DNA of 64,000 bases from Azorinus chamasolen (Eukaryota; Mollusca; Bivalvia; Cardiida; Solecurtidae), in contig OY755237.1 of the NCBI GenBank assembly GCA_963576725.1, positions 63,527,423 through 63,591,422 on the forward strand, read 5' to 3'. The position numbers and the translations under genes were made by a program. Each line of letters opens with the position of its first letter. Positions within the stretch are counted from its first letter, which is position 1. This document shows positions 11,801 to 23,800 of this stretch, in pieces. Below the pieces are notes generated by a model. It had not been told where the DNA came from. It searched no databases and saw only the letters and a list, made by a program, of their open reading frames with translations.

Positions 11801-14800
11801 TATGTACATCACCTTTTTAAAGCGACCACATAATTGATAAATATTTGCGTGTGTAAAGCAGGTGATTGCAGGGCGAAAGTTATGCAAAAAACTCATATTC
11901 AACTTTCGTCTAGCTGCATTTATCTGTTCTGTCTGTGATTTGATTTGTTTTGTCTGTTTGATTTGATTTGTTCTGTCTATGGAAAAGTAGTAAAGTCAAG
12001 CAGGCAAAGCCACATGCAATACGCAACCACCACCAAAACACCGATAGACTGCATGACACACACACACACACACACACAACCACACACCCAAACGCACACA
12101 CACACACACACGAAATGAACACAGAAAACACCAAAAGACACACAAGAAACATGGACAAACGTTCCACAACATGAACAAACCACAAGCACAAAGACGCAAG
12201 GCAAACAAAAGGAAGGGTGACAAAGAGAGTACCGCATTGGCACGGTCAGCAGCAAAAACACCACTGGGGGTTTAAACCGGTTTACGGACGTCCTAACCTC
12301 ACACTTCTCTCAAAGTCACCCTAGCTTTACAAATATTGTAAATAAAGGTATCCCCGCTGGACTTACCCACAACATAGACGACGGTGAACACAGGACAACA
12401 TGTAAAACATAGCATAATAACTGTGACAATCCGTCAAATATGTACTCAATGACTTTGCTGAAGTCAGAGCACCTGCAGGTAAGCCGTTAAGGGCACGACA
12501 GGGAAAAAGTAATACATGAGTCTGGTAAGCTCCTCCTGTATCCAAGTTTAAGAGTATACCATCATAGAGTACTACCCTCGGCCTGTCATCGCGCAAGCAA
12601 AGAGGGAAGCGTAGCTACCGACTGTAAAAACATGCAGTGTGTTGCAATATAATAGGATCATAACCTTTCTTTTTAAATGTTTTAATGCGTTTTATAAACA
12701 AATCATGAAAATGGATATGACCCCGAATTTTCCTAAGTTTGTAGATAACATCCCCATAATATTCTGGTTGAGAAATGCCTTGTCGCAGTAACGTCCGTAG
12801 ATTGCAATTATATTTACTAATGAGAGGTAAATTTCGATAATAAAATTTAGAAAAGGTTTTCCGAAGTTTGTGATATCTGTAACCTTGCTTAAGAAGTTTA
12901 TCAGTTATAACTAAATTACGTCTGTTAAAATCTTCAAGCAAAGAACAGGCTCGGGCAAACCTAATAAGTTGAGAAATATTAACCCCATAAGATGTAGAAC
13001 GTGGCACATCCCCATCTAGAAAAGGATAATTAACAATTTTAAAATTAAAATCTTCTCTTTTATCGTATACTTTGGACGAAACTTTATCATTTGTAATTGA
13101 AAGATTCAAATCTAAAAATGAAGCATTAATGTCAGATTGATTAGCTTTGTTTAAAGACAGTTCTTTTGGGTAGATTGAAGAAACCATAGTATCAAAAATA
13201 AGGATTATCTAAATTCAAAATATCGTCTAAATACCTTGAAGTTTTATTAAAAGCATTAACAATATCGGTCTGTGTATCAGGTTTTAAGCTAAGCATAAAA
13301 TCCCTCTCGTAGCAATACAAAAACAAATCTGCAACAAGAGGGGCACAATTTGTACCCATGGGTATACCAACAACTTGACGATATATGGTATCCCCATAAA
13401 GCACAAATATATTATCTAAAAGAAAGGTAAGAGATCTACAAACATCAAGGCAAGTCCACATTGTGTAATGTTCAACTTCTGAATTCGAAAAGAATGAACG
13501 TTGAACATTACAAGCAATGAACATTTTGTTTTCTCTGGCAAAGGTTTTTTCTATTAATTTAATAAGTTTATCCTTTATAAGATGGTGAGGTAGAGTAGTA
13601 TAGAGTGTAGAGAAATCATAAGAGCTCAGTAAAGAAATGTTATACTGTTCATTTTCAAGTTTTGTTAAAACATCATTTGAATTTTTTATGGACAAAAAAA
13701 CATTAATACCAGAATTTTCATATATTTTATCACAGTAGCGTTTAACATGTTCTTTGATCGTAGTAAGACAGGACGTCAAAAGTATAGATAATTTAGTAGT
13801 GGTACAACAGCTAGAGTTGGCAATAAAACGCGACTTGTAAGGGTTTTTATGTAGTTTCGGAATCCAGTACAAAGTAGAAAGTTTATGTTGTTTTATGTTA
13901 GGACCAGACTTAAAATTATTGCACATTTTTACATGTTCCGAGACTATATCTTTTTCAGGTGTTTGAACTGTTATATAAGTTTTTGAATCAGTTAGCTCCT
14001 TCTTTAAAACATCAACATAATACAATCTTCAAATAATGATTACATTGTTAGATGCCTTGTCAGCAGGAACAAGAACATAATCTGAATGAAAATTAGAAAT
14101 GTTTTTCTTCAAGTAGCGAAATGTAACTCTAGGTCGAGGTGGTAAAAGATGATAATTTGATTTGTAAAAAGTTATTCGCGTATCAATAATATCGAAAATA
14201 CATTTCTTCCAATCCGAAAGGGCATTAACATCAGCATGTTCTCGTCGACACCATTTGATGCAGAATCTTTGAATAGCTTCCGCAATATGAGTTCGACAAG
14301 CGTCAAAATCAATAAGGGAAGGTAATCTATATTTAGGTCCTTTAGTTAGGAGGGTCCTGAGACGTTTATCCTTAATGATATCAAAATTACCAGTAATGAC
14401 ATGACCAACTGGTTTATAGCAAAAGCTAGAAATGCTACAATCTCAAGAAATAGGGGTATTAACATCAATATTTAAGTCAGAGACAATTTTATTGTAGTTA
14501 AAAATAACATTTCTAATAGGTTTATTATATTTATAACAGATGATAGGTGATTCAGAGTTGATGAAATATTTGGGAATAGCATCGATTACATTCTTATCAC
14601 GAAATATACTTTGAATATCAATAAAATCGATACCTTTATTTAGGAACTGAAGTTTCAGAAAATGTCTTTTATGTTCAGATTCTTTATCAATACGTGGACG
14701 AAGAACATGCTGTGTGTAACTTTGTATAAGTGAGGCAGTATTAATTAACGGATCTGTACGCATATAGATTTTATCAGCCTCTTCGTCTATTGACTTAAGA

Positions 14801-17800
14801 CAGGAAAAGGGTAAAGACGATAAACAAGACAACATAGAATGTTTACCAGTTTGTTTTAGAACAGTATGTAAATCATGTTATTTGTTCTGTTCTGTCTGTG
14901 TGTTTAGTGTTCTGTGTGTGTGTTTTGATCTGTTTTGTCTGTGTGTTTAATGTTCTGTCTGTGTGTTTGTATCTGTTCTGTGTGTATGTTTTGTATTCTG
15001 TCTGTGTGTTTTGATCTTTAATGTCATTGCCATATCATTTCAACATGCGTATCGTATACTTACAAAATCTCGCTAAATGTTTATTTTGTTCTAAGGTTGT
15101 GGTATGTAATATATTATCCATGCGATTTCCAATATTTACAGTGGTTCCAATGTTGTGGCCGAGTTCCAGATAATTTGCAACACGATTTGGTTTGTATCCC
15201 GGCAAAGCGTTGCAGCCCTCGTAGAGGAAAATATAATGTCCAAATACCTTCAAGGGGCACAAGTTATCGGTGTGGATGTCACTTTAGTAAATGAAGGACA
15301 GCGTGAGTATCGTTTATATATTCTTTCTTTTCATCACGAATGTGCATATAAGACCCCACCTATTATGAATATTAATTAATTAAACCCTTTCCCTGTCCTA
15401 CATGATTGTGTTCCAAATTTCAATACCTACTGAATATTCATGGATAAAAATAGTTACAACGAAATATGGAAGGTAGAACATTTGTAGTACCGGCCGCATG
15501 GCTCAGTGGTAGAGCGTCCGCCTGCGGCACGGAAGGTCGTGAGTTCGATCCCCGGCCGCGACAGACCGAAAATCGTTAAAAATTGGTACTAGTAGCTCCC
15601 TTGTCTACGCTCGACATTAAAGCGGTAGTTCTAGGACTGGTGGGCCCGATGACAGGATAATGTGACATGGCGGTGTGCCCTTGCCATGTACCTGCGGCAG
15701 GGGTATTCCAGTGAGGCAGCACTATAACTTGTCTCATGCGGGTGCCGCCTGCAAATAACTGAAATTCTGTTGGTCGGACGTAAAATCCAACTCACTCACT
15801 CACTCAGAACATTGTAGCCATTAATGAAAGTAAAGAAACACATATTTCAAATCCCATTAGCAAACAGAGCAGACGGATCCTACATAGGAGCCGTCTGATC
15901 TGGGTCTTCTCTGTTTGCAAATGCGTGAAAACACGTTTATATGAAGGAAATGGTTCATTTAATTATTGTGTAAAACAATTAAAATAAGGACATTAGTTGC
16001 CATAGCGGATGAGAGTCAGATAAGAAACATATAAACAAACAGAGCAGACCCTGATCAGAGAGCTGTCACATCTCGATGTACTCTGTTTGCAAATGCAAAT
16101 GCGTGAAAAGGCAGGATTATCAAATTAAAGAGTAATCGTGTCCTATGTATAAAACGAAATCCAATCATCGTCATTTTTCAGCATACTCCGTAGTCCGTAA
16201 TGTATCCGATGCCCAATTTGGCAGTATATACTCTATGGAACGACATTCGGCCATGATATTTGCTACATGCTAAATGCGAAATGCTAAAGGCGAAAAAAGC
16301 GAAATGCTTTTTTCCAATTGTGTAAATTGAAAGAATCTGAAATGTTCCAAATGATGGATGTAAATTATAAATGATAAATGCGAAACGCTTATTGCTAAAT
16401 GCACTTCTAGCATTGAACAGCGCCATTTTTTTGTATTTTAACTATTTTTTCAGTATCACCAATATTAACCTATTTGGACCATACTATTTATTTAATTTCT
16501 TATTTATTATTCCTTTATTCGAATAAGACGAAATCATTTGGCATTTGACATTAAGCAACTGACATTTCGCAATTGGCATTTATTATTTAGCAATAAGCAT
16601 TTAGCAATTGGCAAATTGTATTTAACAATTAGCATGGCAGAAATGGCGTTCCATAATACTCATATTTCGACAATTGTATGTTTCAGAGAATCGTAATGTA
16701 CGTCGGATCATTACGGAGTATGCCGGAAACTATCGATGTTTTAATTTCCCACCGATGCATTATCTATTTGAAATACATTACAGTAAAAGCTCGATACTAC
16801 GGAATTTTAGTAATGAAGAATGTATGTCTCTTTGGGCAAGTTGCTGCTTAATTCAGGGTGAAAGTCATGCAGAAAGCTACTAGAGGAGCTTTCAGCGTGA
16901 CCTTTACCTGTATTAAGCTGTCACCTATGATAACCCATCACCTCATAGGCTATTTTTAGACACAACCTCTTTGAATAAATCTACCGAAAATGGGCATTAA
17001 CTAGGGAAAAGGAAAATTTTAGAATTTTGTAGTTTGAAACCATTGTGATAAATAGAGCATTTGCTCCTATAGGAGCAAATGCTCTATTTATCACAATGGT
17101 TTCACAAAGTAACTTTTACAGAGTCGTCAAAAGTCGTGAATATGAGGGAATGGGTTAAAGATCAATAATAGTACGTATGTGAGTGTTCGTAGTATCGAGT
17201 TTGTATCATAATGCTAACAAGTGCAAATGCATGGTGACTATATTAGGACCTACTTACAACTGTCACTCGTAAAAAGTCTAATTCTTAGCCTCCTATAGGA
17301 GTTTCCCCCTTATTTACGTCCTTCATTCAGCACCAATGAGTGTTAACTCTTAGCTTGCTATTCACGTCAATATACCTACCTGTAAATAGTGAAGACCCAG
17401 ATGAGACAGCTCCTGCAGTGGCTGTCTCATCAGGGTATGCACTATTGATTGTGCAACCAGTGCACTCCACAGCAGTAATTGCACAGCGAAATACTTGTAC
17501 ACATTGAAGATATATGTAATTATAACATAACACGTGGCTTCAGCGTGACGTAACACTATCATTTATTTTTTGATAATCATGGGCATATATTCACTAGTGA
17601 ATAACATTCGAACGACCGAATGACATTCGAACGATTCATACGCGCTGTCAAAACAAACAAACTGGCGGACGGTGGTCGACCTACCTGTCCACGATTGAGT
17701 CACGATAGATGGCAAAGGATTGTTGGCACTTGCGCCTTAATTTCGATAAAATAATACAAATTGTAATCGCTGTCAGGAATCATATACAAAATGTATGCCA

Positions 17801-20800
17801 AAAAAGACCTACCAGCTACTCTGACCCATACAATCCATTCTACATTTAAAATGCCTCCTCAGCTTTGCATTTTCTTCACCGCATGTCCTTTTGTTTATGC
17901 AGATTTCTACTCATACAAATATCTCATCAATCAACAACAATAGTCATCTGAATCCAGCACAGCACAAACATATTTCAAATATGCTATATACTCACTAACT
18001 CAGCTGATCGCGAAAATCTTCCTCCTGTTCCAACACATTTTATGCAGCAGTTCGTATTGAATCTTTTGTCCATTTCAAACATTTTCACTGAACTTGAATC
18101 GAGATTTTTTCTCGGTGGAAATGTCCATGTCCATGTGTATACATACAACACTAATGAAGGGCTTAATATACCAAAACGAAGGCGCATTTCGAATCCCATT
18201 GACAGTGAGTGTCGGACGTGTTGGCGACTGTATGTAGGTCTTCATGTAAATGGCGCGCTTTACATAGACACATGTTGTGTACAATGACGTCATAATGTGA
18301 CGTGTTTGTAACTATGTATGTCAAAACTGTAACTCAAAAATTATTTTGACGTGTTTCTGTATGTTTTTGTATCATAAACTATCACAGTTAAATTGAATAC
18401 CAGAGAGGTCTGAATTAGATCCTGGTTGATATGACAGTAAGTAAAAAATAAAGTTGGAAAATTTGGACCTACTTTGTCCCAGTTACCTAGCGAACCTAAT
18501 AACACCTTTCATTCATCATTTCTATATGTAAGGAGAATTTATAACAATCCACGTTACTGCTGAAATATTGGCTGAAAATAACATTTGTGTGTGTTATGTT
18601 ATAAGTAGGATCTTGCATTCGTGTTCATGATTATTGGATTTATTAAATTCGTCTTTTTAAAACGATAAAAAAAACTCGCTAAAGCTCGTTTTTTATCGTT
18701 TTAAAAAGACTCATTTAATAAATCCAATAATCAAGAACACTCATGTAAGATCCTCTATTTATACAACAGGGCATGGGTAAAGAAGGAGAAATGTATTTTA
18801 AAATTCAGCAAGAGAAGGATTAACAGAACCATATGTTCATTCATTTAGTGGTCGCTGTAGAGATGTTTCACTGTACTCTATGTGTAAAACAATGTAGAGC
18901 CAGCCAGGCGGTTCGCATGTACAGTTGAACTTCGATGTATCTAACTCTGATAACTCGAACTTCGGGATAACTCGAGCTTTTAGCTCGGTCCTTCCATAAT
19001 TTACAATACAGACGTTATAAAATGTATCACTACACATGCGATAGCTTAATGCAGATCGAAATTAATGCTGAAAACTCCTACAGGAGCTTTCAGCATTACT
19101 TTAGACCTGCATTAAGCTGTGAACTTTGGATATTGTTCAGATTATAAATCAGATGACTCGAACCTCTGTTATGTCGAACGTATTTGTATGGTCGTTTGAA
19201 GTTCGAGGTATTGAAGTTCAACTATAGTTTTTCTTTTAGTTACAAGTAATTACATCCAGTCTCCTATACTACTGTAATCAGAGTGTTGTTTTTGTTGATG
19301 TCTTACGCACAGTTTTAATCTTCTGAATACTGAATATTCAAGGTTGAAAGGCCCATCAGAACCTAACAATATAGAGCCCATTCAGTAGGACATGCTTCAT
19401 TGCACTAGATGTTTCTGAATGACAAACTGTGAATACCCTGATAGGAAGGCTACTCTATGAAGCATCTGGTCTGGGTCTACACTGTTTACAAATGCAAGTA
19501 CATGTGTGTCCTGCATTCAAAGGGTAAACGATCCATTTTATTCTCCTACGATGGATGAAATTGGGACAGATATGTGTAATTTACAGTTGCAACTGATTAT
19601 TGTTCACGTTGATAGTAATTTAACATTAGCCTATTACTCCATAGATACACCTTTGTTCACATTGGCAAACAGAGAAGACCCAGATCTGACGGCGTCCTAG
19701 ACCAGGGTCTGCCCTGTCTGCTTGTACCATGATGTAGAGATCTTATTCTACCATGGCCAAAATATCCCGTGTTCATATACAGTGCAGTAAAACCTCTCTA
19801 TAACGACCACTAAATTACATCAATTATTTTGTGTTAAAGGCAGGTGGCTGCTTAAAGCAAGGTGAAAGTAAAACAGAACGCTCCTATGGGAGCGTTCTGT
19901 TTTACTTTCACCTTGCTTTAAGCAGCCACCTGCTCTAAATACCAACTAGTTAACACAATTTAATGGTCGTTATAGAGAGGTTTTACTGTATTGTTGATAA
20001 ATGAATCTAATTAATGTTTAAGACGTCATTTTTTATTGCATAAATATTCATTGAATAAAGGGTTGGCGACTATGCTAAGCATGTGTATTGATAGCCATCG
20101 ATAGTATTCAACTACGTGGCTAATTGCAGTTACTTTGTTCTAATATAGGATTATTTGCAGTAACTTGTTCTAATATGTGGCTATTTGCAATGTTTGGTTC
20201 TACTATGTGGCTAATTGCAGTTATTAGTTCTACTACGTGGCTAATTGCAGTGGCTAATTGCAGTTATTGATCTACTATGTTGCTAAATACAATTACGGGT
20301 TCTACTACGTGGCTAATTTCAGTTATTAGTTCTACTATGTGACTAATTTCAGTCAGTGTTCTACTATGTGGATAATTTCAGTTACTGTTTCTACTGCGAG
20401 GCTATTTTTTGTCAGTGTTCTACTATGTGGCTAATTGCAGTTACTAGTTCTACTACGTAACTAATTGCAGTTACTTGTTCTACAACTCGTACATGTACCA
20501 CATTTATATGGCCTTTTTATAGGATTTACTGTATATCGGTATCTCTGGTGCAATACCGTGACACAAAATATAATGCACGGGACTGACACCTACTGGTTCT
20601 ACTACGTGGCTAATTGCAGTTATTGATCTACTATGTTGCTAAATACAGTTACGGGTTCTACTATGTGGCTAATTGCAGTTATTAGTTCTACTACGTGGCT
20701 AATTGCAGTTATTAGTTCTACTATGTGGCTAATTGCAGTTATTAGTTCTACTATGTGGCTAATTGCAGTTATTAGTTCTACTACGTGGCTAATTGCAGTT

Positions 20801-23800
20801 ATTAGTTCTACTACGTGGCTAATTGCAGTTATTGATCTACTATGTTGCTAAATACAGTTACGGGTTCTACTATGTGGCTAATTGCAGTTATTAGTTCTAC
20901 TATGTGGCTAATTGCAGTTATTAGTTCTACTATGTGGCTAATTGCAGTTATTAGTTCTACTACGTGGCTAATTGCAGTTATTAGTTCTACTATGTGGCTA
21001 ATTGCAGTTATTAGTTCTACTACGTGGCTAATTGCAGTTATTGATCTACTATGTGGCTAAATACAGTTACGGGTTCTACTACGTGGCTTATTGCAGTTAT
21101 TAGTTCTACTATGTGGCTAATTGCAGTTATTAGTTCTACTATGTGGCTTATTGCAGTTATTAGTTCTACTATGTGGCTAATTGCAGTTATTAGTTCTACT
21201 ACGTGGCTAATTGCAGTTATTAGTTCTACTACGTGGCTAATTGCAGTTATTGATCTACTATGTTGCTAAATACAGTTACGGGTTCTACTATGTGGCTAAT
21301 TGCAGTTATTAGTTCTACTATGTGGCTAATTGCAGTTATTAGTTCTACTATGTGGCTAATTGCAGTTATTAGTTCTACTACGTGGCTAATTGCAGTTATT
21401 AGTTCTACTATGTGGCTAATTGCAGTTATTAGTTCTACTACGTGGCTAATTGCAGTTATTGATCTACTATGTTGCTAAATACAGTTACGGGTTCTACTAC
21501 GTGGCTTATTGCAGTTATTAGTTCTACTATGTGGCTAATTGCAGTTATTAGTTCTACTATGTGGCTTATTGCAGTTATTAGTTCTACTATGTGGCTAATT
21601 GCAGTTATTAGTTCTACTATGTGACTAATTGCAGTTATTAGTTCTACTACGTGGCTAATTGCAGTTATTGATCTACTATGTTGCTAAATACAGTTACGGG
21701 TTCTACTATGTGGCTAATTTCAGTTATTAGTTCTACTACGTGGCTAATTTCAGTTATTAGTTCTACTATGTGGCTAATTTCAGTTACTATTTCTACTGCG
21801 AGGCTAATTTCAGTCAGTGTTCTACTATGTGGCTAATTTCAGTTACTAGTTCTACTACGTAACTAATTGCAGTTACTACTTCTAATATGTCGGCTACTAA
21901 CAGTTACTAGTTTTACTATGGGGCTAATTACAGTAACTGGTTCCACTATGTGGCTAATTGCAGTTTCTTGTTCTACTGCGTGTGTGGCTTTTTGCAATTA
22001 CTGGTTCTACTATGTGGCTACTTGCAGTTACTACTATGTAGCCAATTATAGTAACTACTTCTACTATTTTTGGATAATTACAGTTACTACTTCTGCAGTT
22101 ACTGATCTACTACGTTGCTAATTGCAGTTACTGGTTTTTTAATGTGACTGATTGCAGTTACTGGTGTTTTAATGTGACTGATTGCAGTCACTGGTGTTTT
22201 AATGTGACTGATTGCAGTTACTGTTTTTTTAATACGACTGATTGCAGTTACTGGTTCTGCTATTTGGCTAATTACAGATACTGGTTCTATTGTGTGGCTA
22301 TTTGCACTGTTTGGTTCTACTATGTCTCTAATTGCAGTTACTGGTTCAACTCTATGGCTATTTTCAGTTACTTGTTCTATTATGTGGCTAATTGCAGTTA
22401 CTTGTTCTACAACCACATTTATATGGCCTTTTTTATAGGATTTACTGTATATCTGTATCTCTGGTGCAATACCGTGACACAAAATATAATGCACGGGACT
22501 GACACCTACTGAATGCTTCGGAAACCATCGGTAGTTAATTTACAGTAAAACCTCGATTATTCGAATTTTCGGTATAGAAGATTTTAGACCCAGAAAGCTC
22601 CTAGAGGAGCTTTCTGCATGACTTTCACCATGCATTTAGCTGCCACCTGTCTTAAAGATCGATAATAATACGTATTTTAGTGTTCGGATAATCGAAGTTT
22701 TACTGTATATGGTAAAATGCGTATGACATAGAACCTGACTTTGTTAAATCCTCTATGGTAACGTCTCGGTCATGTGATCTCCGCCTAGAGAAAAATACAT
22801 TGGATGCTTGGCAAAATGTGTGTAGACCCAGACCAAGTCAGAGTGTGAACCTTTTTGTAGTTTGATTTATGGAAACTGAAGACACTGCTCTACTGTGTTG
22901 CTACTATGTTACAGTAACTAGAATAACCTGTCATTGGGGCTGTATGTGACAGGGCGGCTTTATTACAGACATAACGGACCTTATTTTAGCAAGATGCTAA
23001 TCATTTTATGATTTTCTAAGCAATTGATTTAATGATGGTGTTACATGTATCGCATGTTGTTGTTTTTAGCGTATTGCCCCGTGGTTACTGTACCAGATCC
23101 GGTGTACGGGACGATCCAATGGCCAAAGGCATGGTCGGGGACCTCTGTGAGGGTGACATGCCCATACCAGCTGGGTACCAGCACAGAAAAGAGAAGAGCT
23201 GAAAGAGCATGGTAGGTAATAAGTCACATTAACACAGGAACAGAAAACACTTACGAAAAGGACCACTCTAACGAGGTCAGGTTTTAACCCTTTCCCTGTT
23301 CTATGTTATTCCAAATTTTGATACCTACTGAATATTCATTAACAAAATAGTTTTAAAGAAATATGGAAGGTGCAACATTGTAGACATTTTAGAAAGTAAA
23401 GAAACAGATCTATCAAATTATTTTAGCAAACAGAGCAGACCCTGATCAGACGGCTCCTCAAGGAGCCGTCTGATCTGGGTCTACTCTGTTTGCAAATGCG
23501 TTAAAATACGTTTATATGAGGGAAAGGGTTAAAGCAGATAATGGCCAAGAACAGAACAGTAATTATGTAGAAAGCTACCGAAGAAACTTTTTATATACAG
23601 TAAAACCTGTCCTTAACGGTCATGCATTTATTGAACATAGGAGTCTTAAAATCAGATTGATGCTTAATCAAGCGCATTATAGCTCCTACAGGAGTGTTCT
23701 GCATTACATCCGAATTGCATTAACCCATTCCCTCATAATGACGCTTTTGACGCCTCTGTTAAAGTGACTTTTTGAAACCATTGTGATAAATAGAGCATTT

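Larger units (their letters stand above)
11990..14877 (-). mobile_element. Penelope-like retroelement (Naiad-like), decayed and 5'-truncated
   Basis: The reverse-transcriptase ORF (14877-12615) is followed by a ~600-bp tail down to about 11990, with a (CA)n tract at 12057-12111. Both sides are bordered by TCTGT-rich simple repeat (11921-11985 and 14878-15025), so the element seems to have landed in, or generated, that repeat. It lies in the intron between receptor exons E2 and E3, in antisense orientation. The N-terminal zinc-knuckle-like Cys region and RT type resemble the Naiad clade of Penelope-like elements. No GIY-YIG endonuclease is visible upstream, so the 5' part is missing. Confidence 0.75.

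Noticed and set aside
15035..15262. Minus-strand ORF as the N-terminus of the Penelope-like element
   Set aside because: It is the antisense shadow of receptor exon E3, and a TCTGT repeat separates it from the element.
15488..15560. Functional tRNA gene
   Set aside because: A and B boxes are present, but the anticodon arm does not pair well and the sequence continues into a SINE body with a target-site duplication.
16687..16780. Possible receptor exon after an AG acceptor, in phase with exon E3
   Set aside because: It lies in the right terminal repeat of an inverted-repeat element and has no good donor. Exon E3 joins E4 in phase without it.
20633..21478. Four consecutive 72-codon ORFs with repeated WLIAVISST peptides
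   Set aside because: They are the 30-bp satellite read in frame; each restarts with the 209-bp period. No splice sites or domain.
20090..22405. CRISPR-like array (30-bp repeats)
   Set aside because: The repeats are head-to-tail without unique spacers, in a eukaryotic intron.
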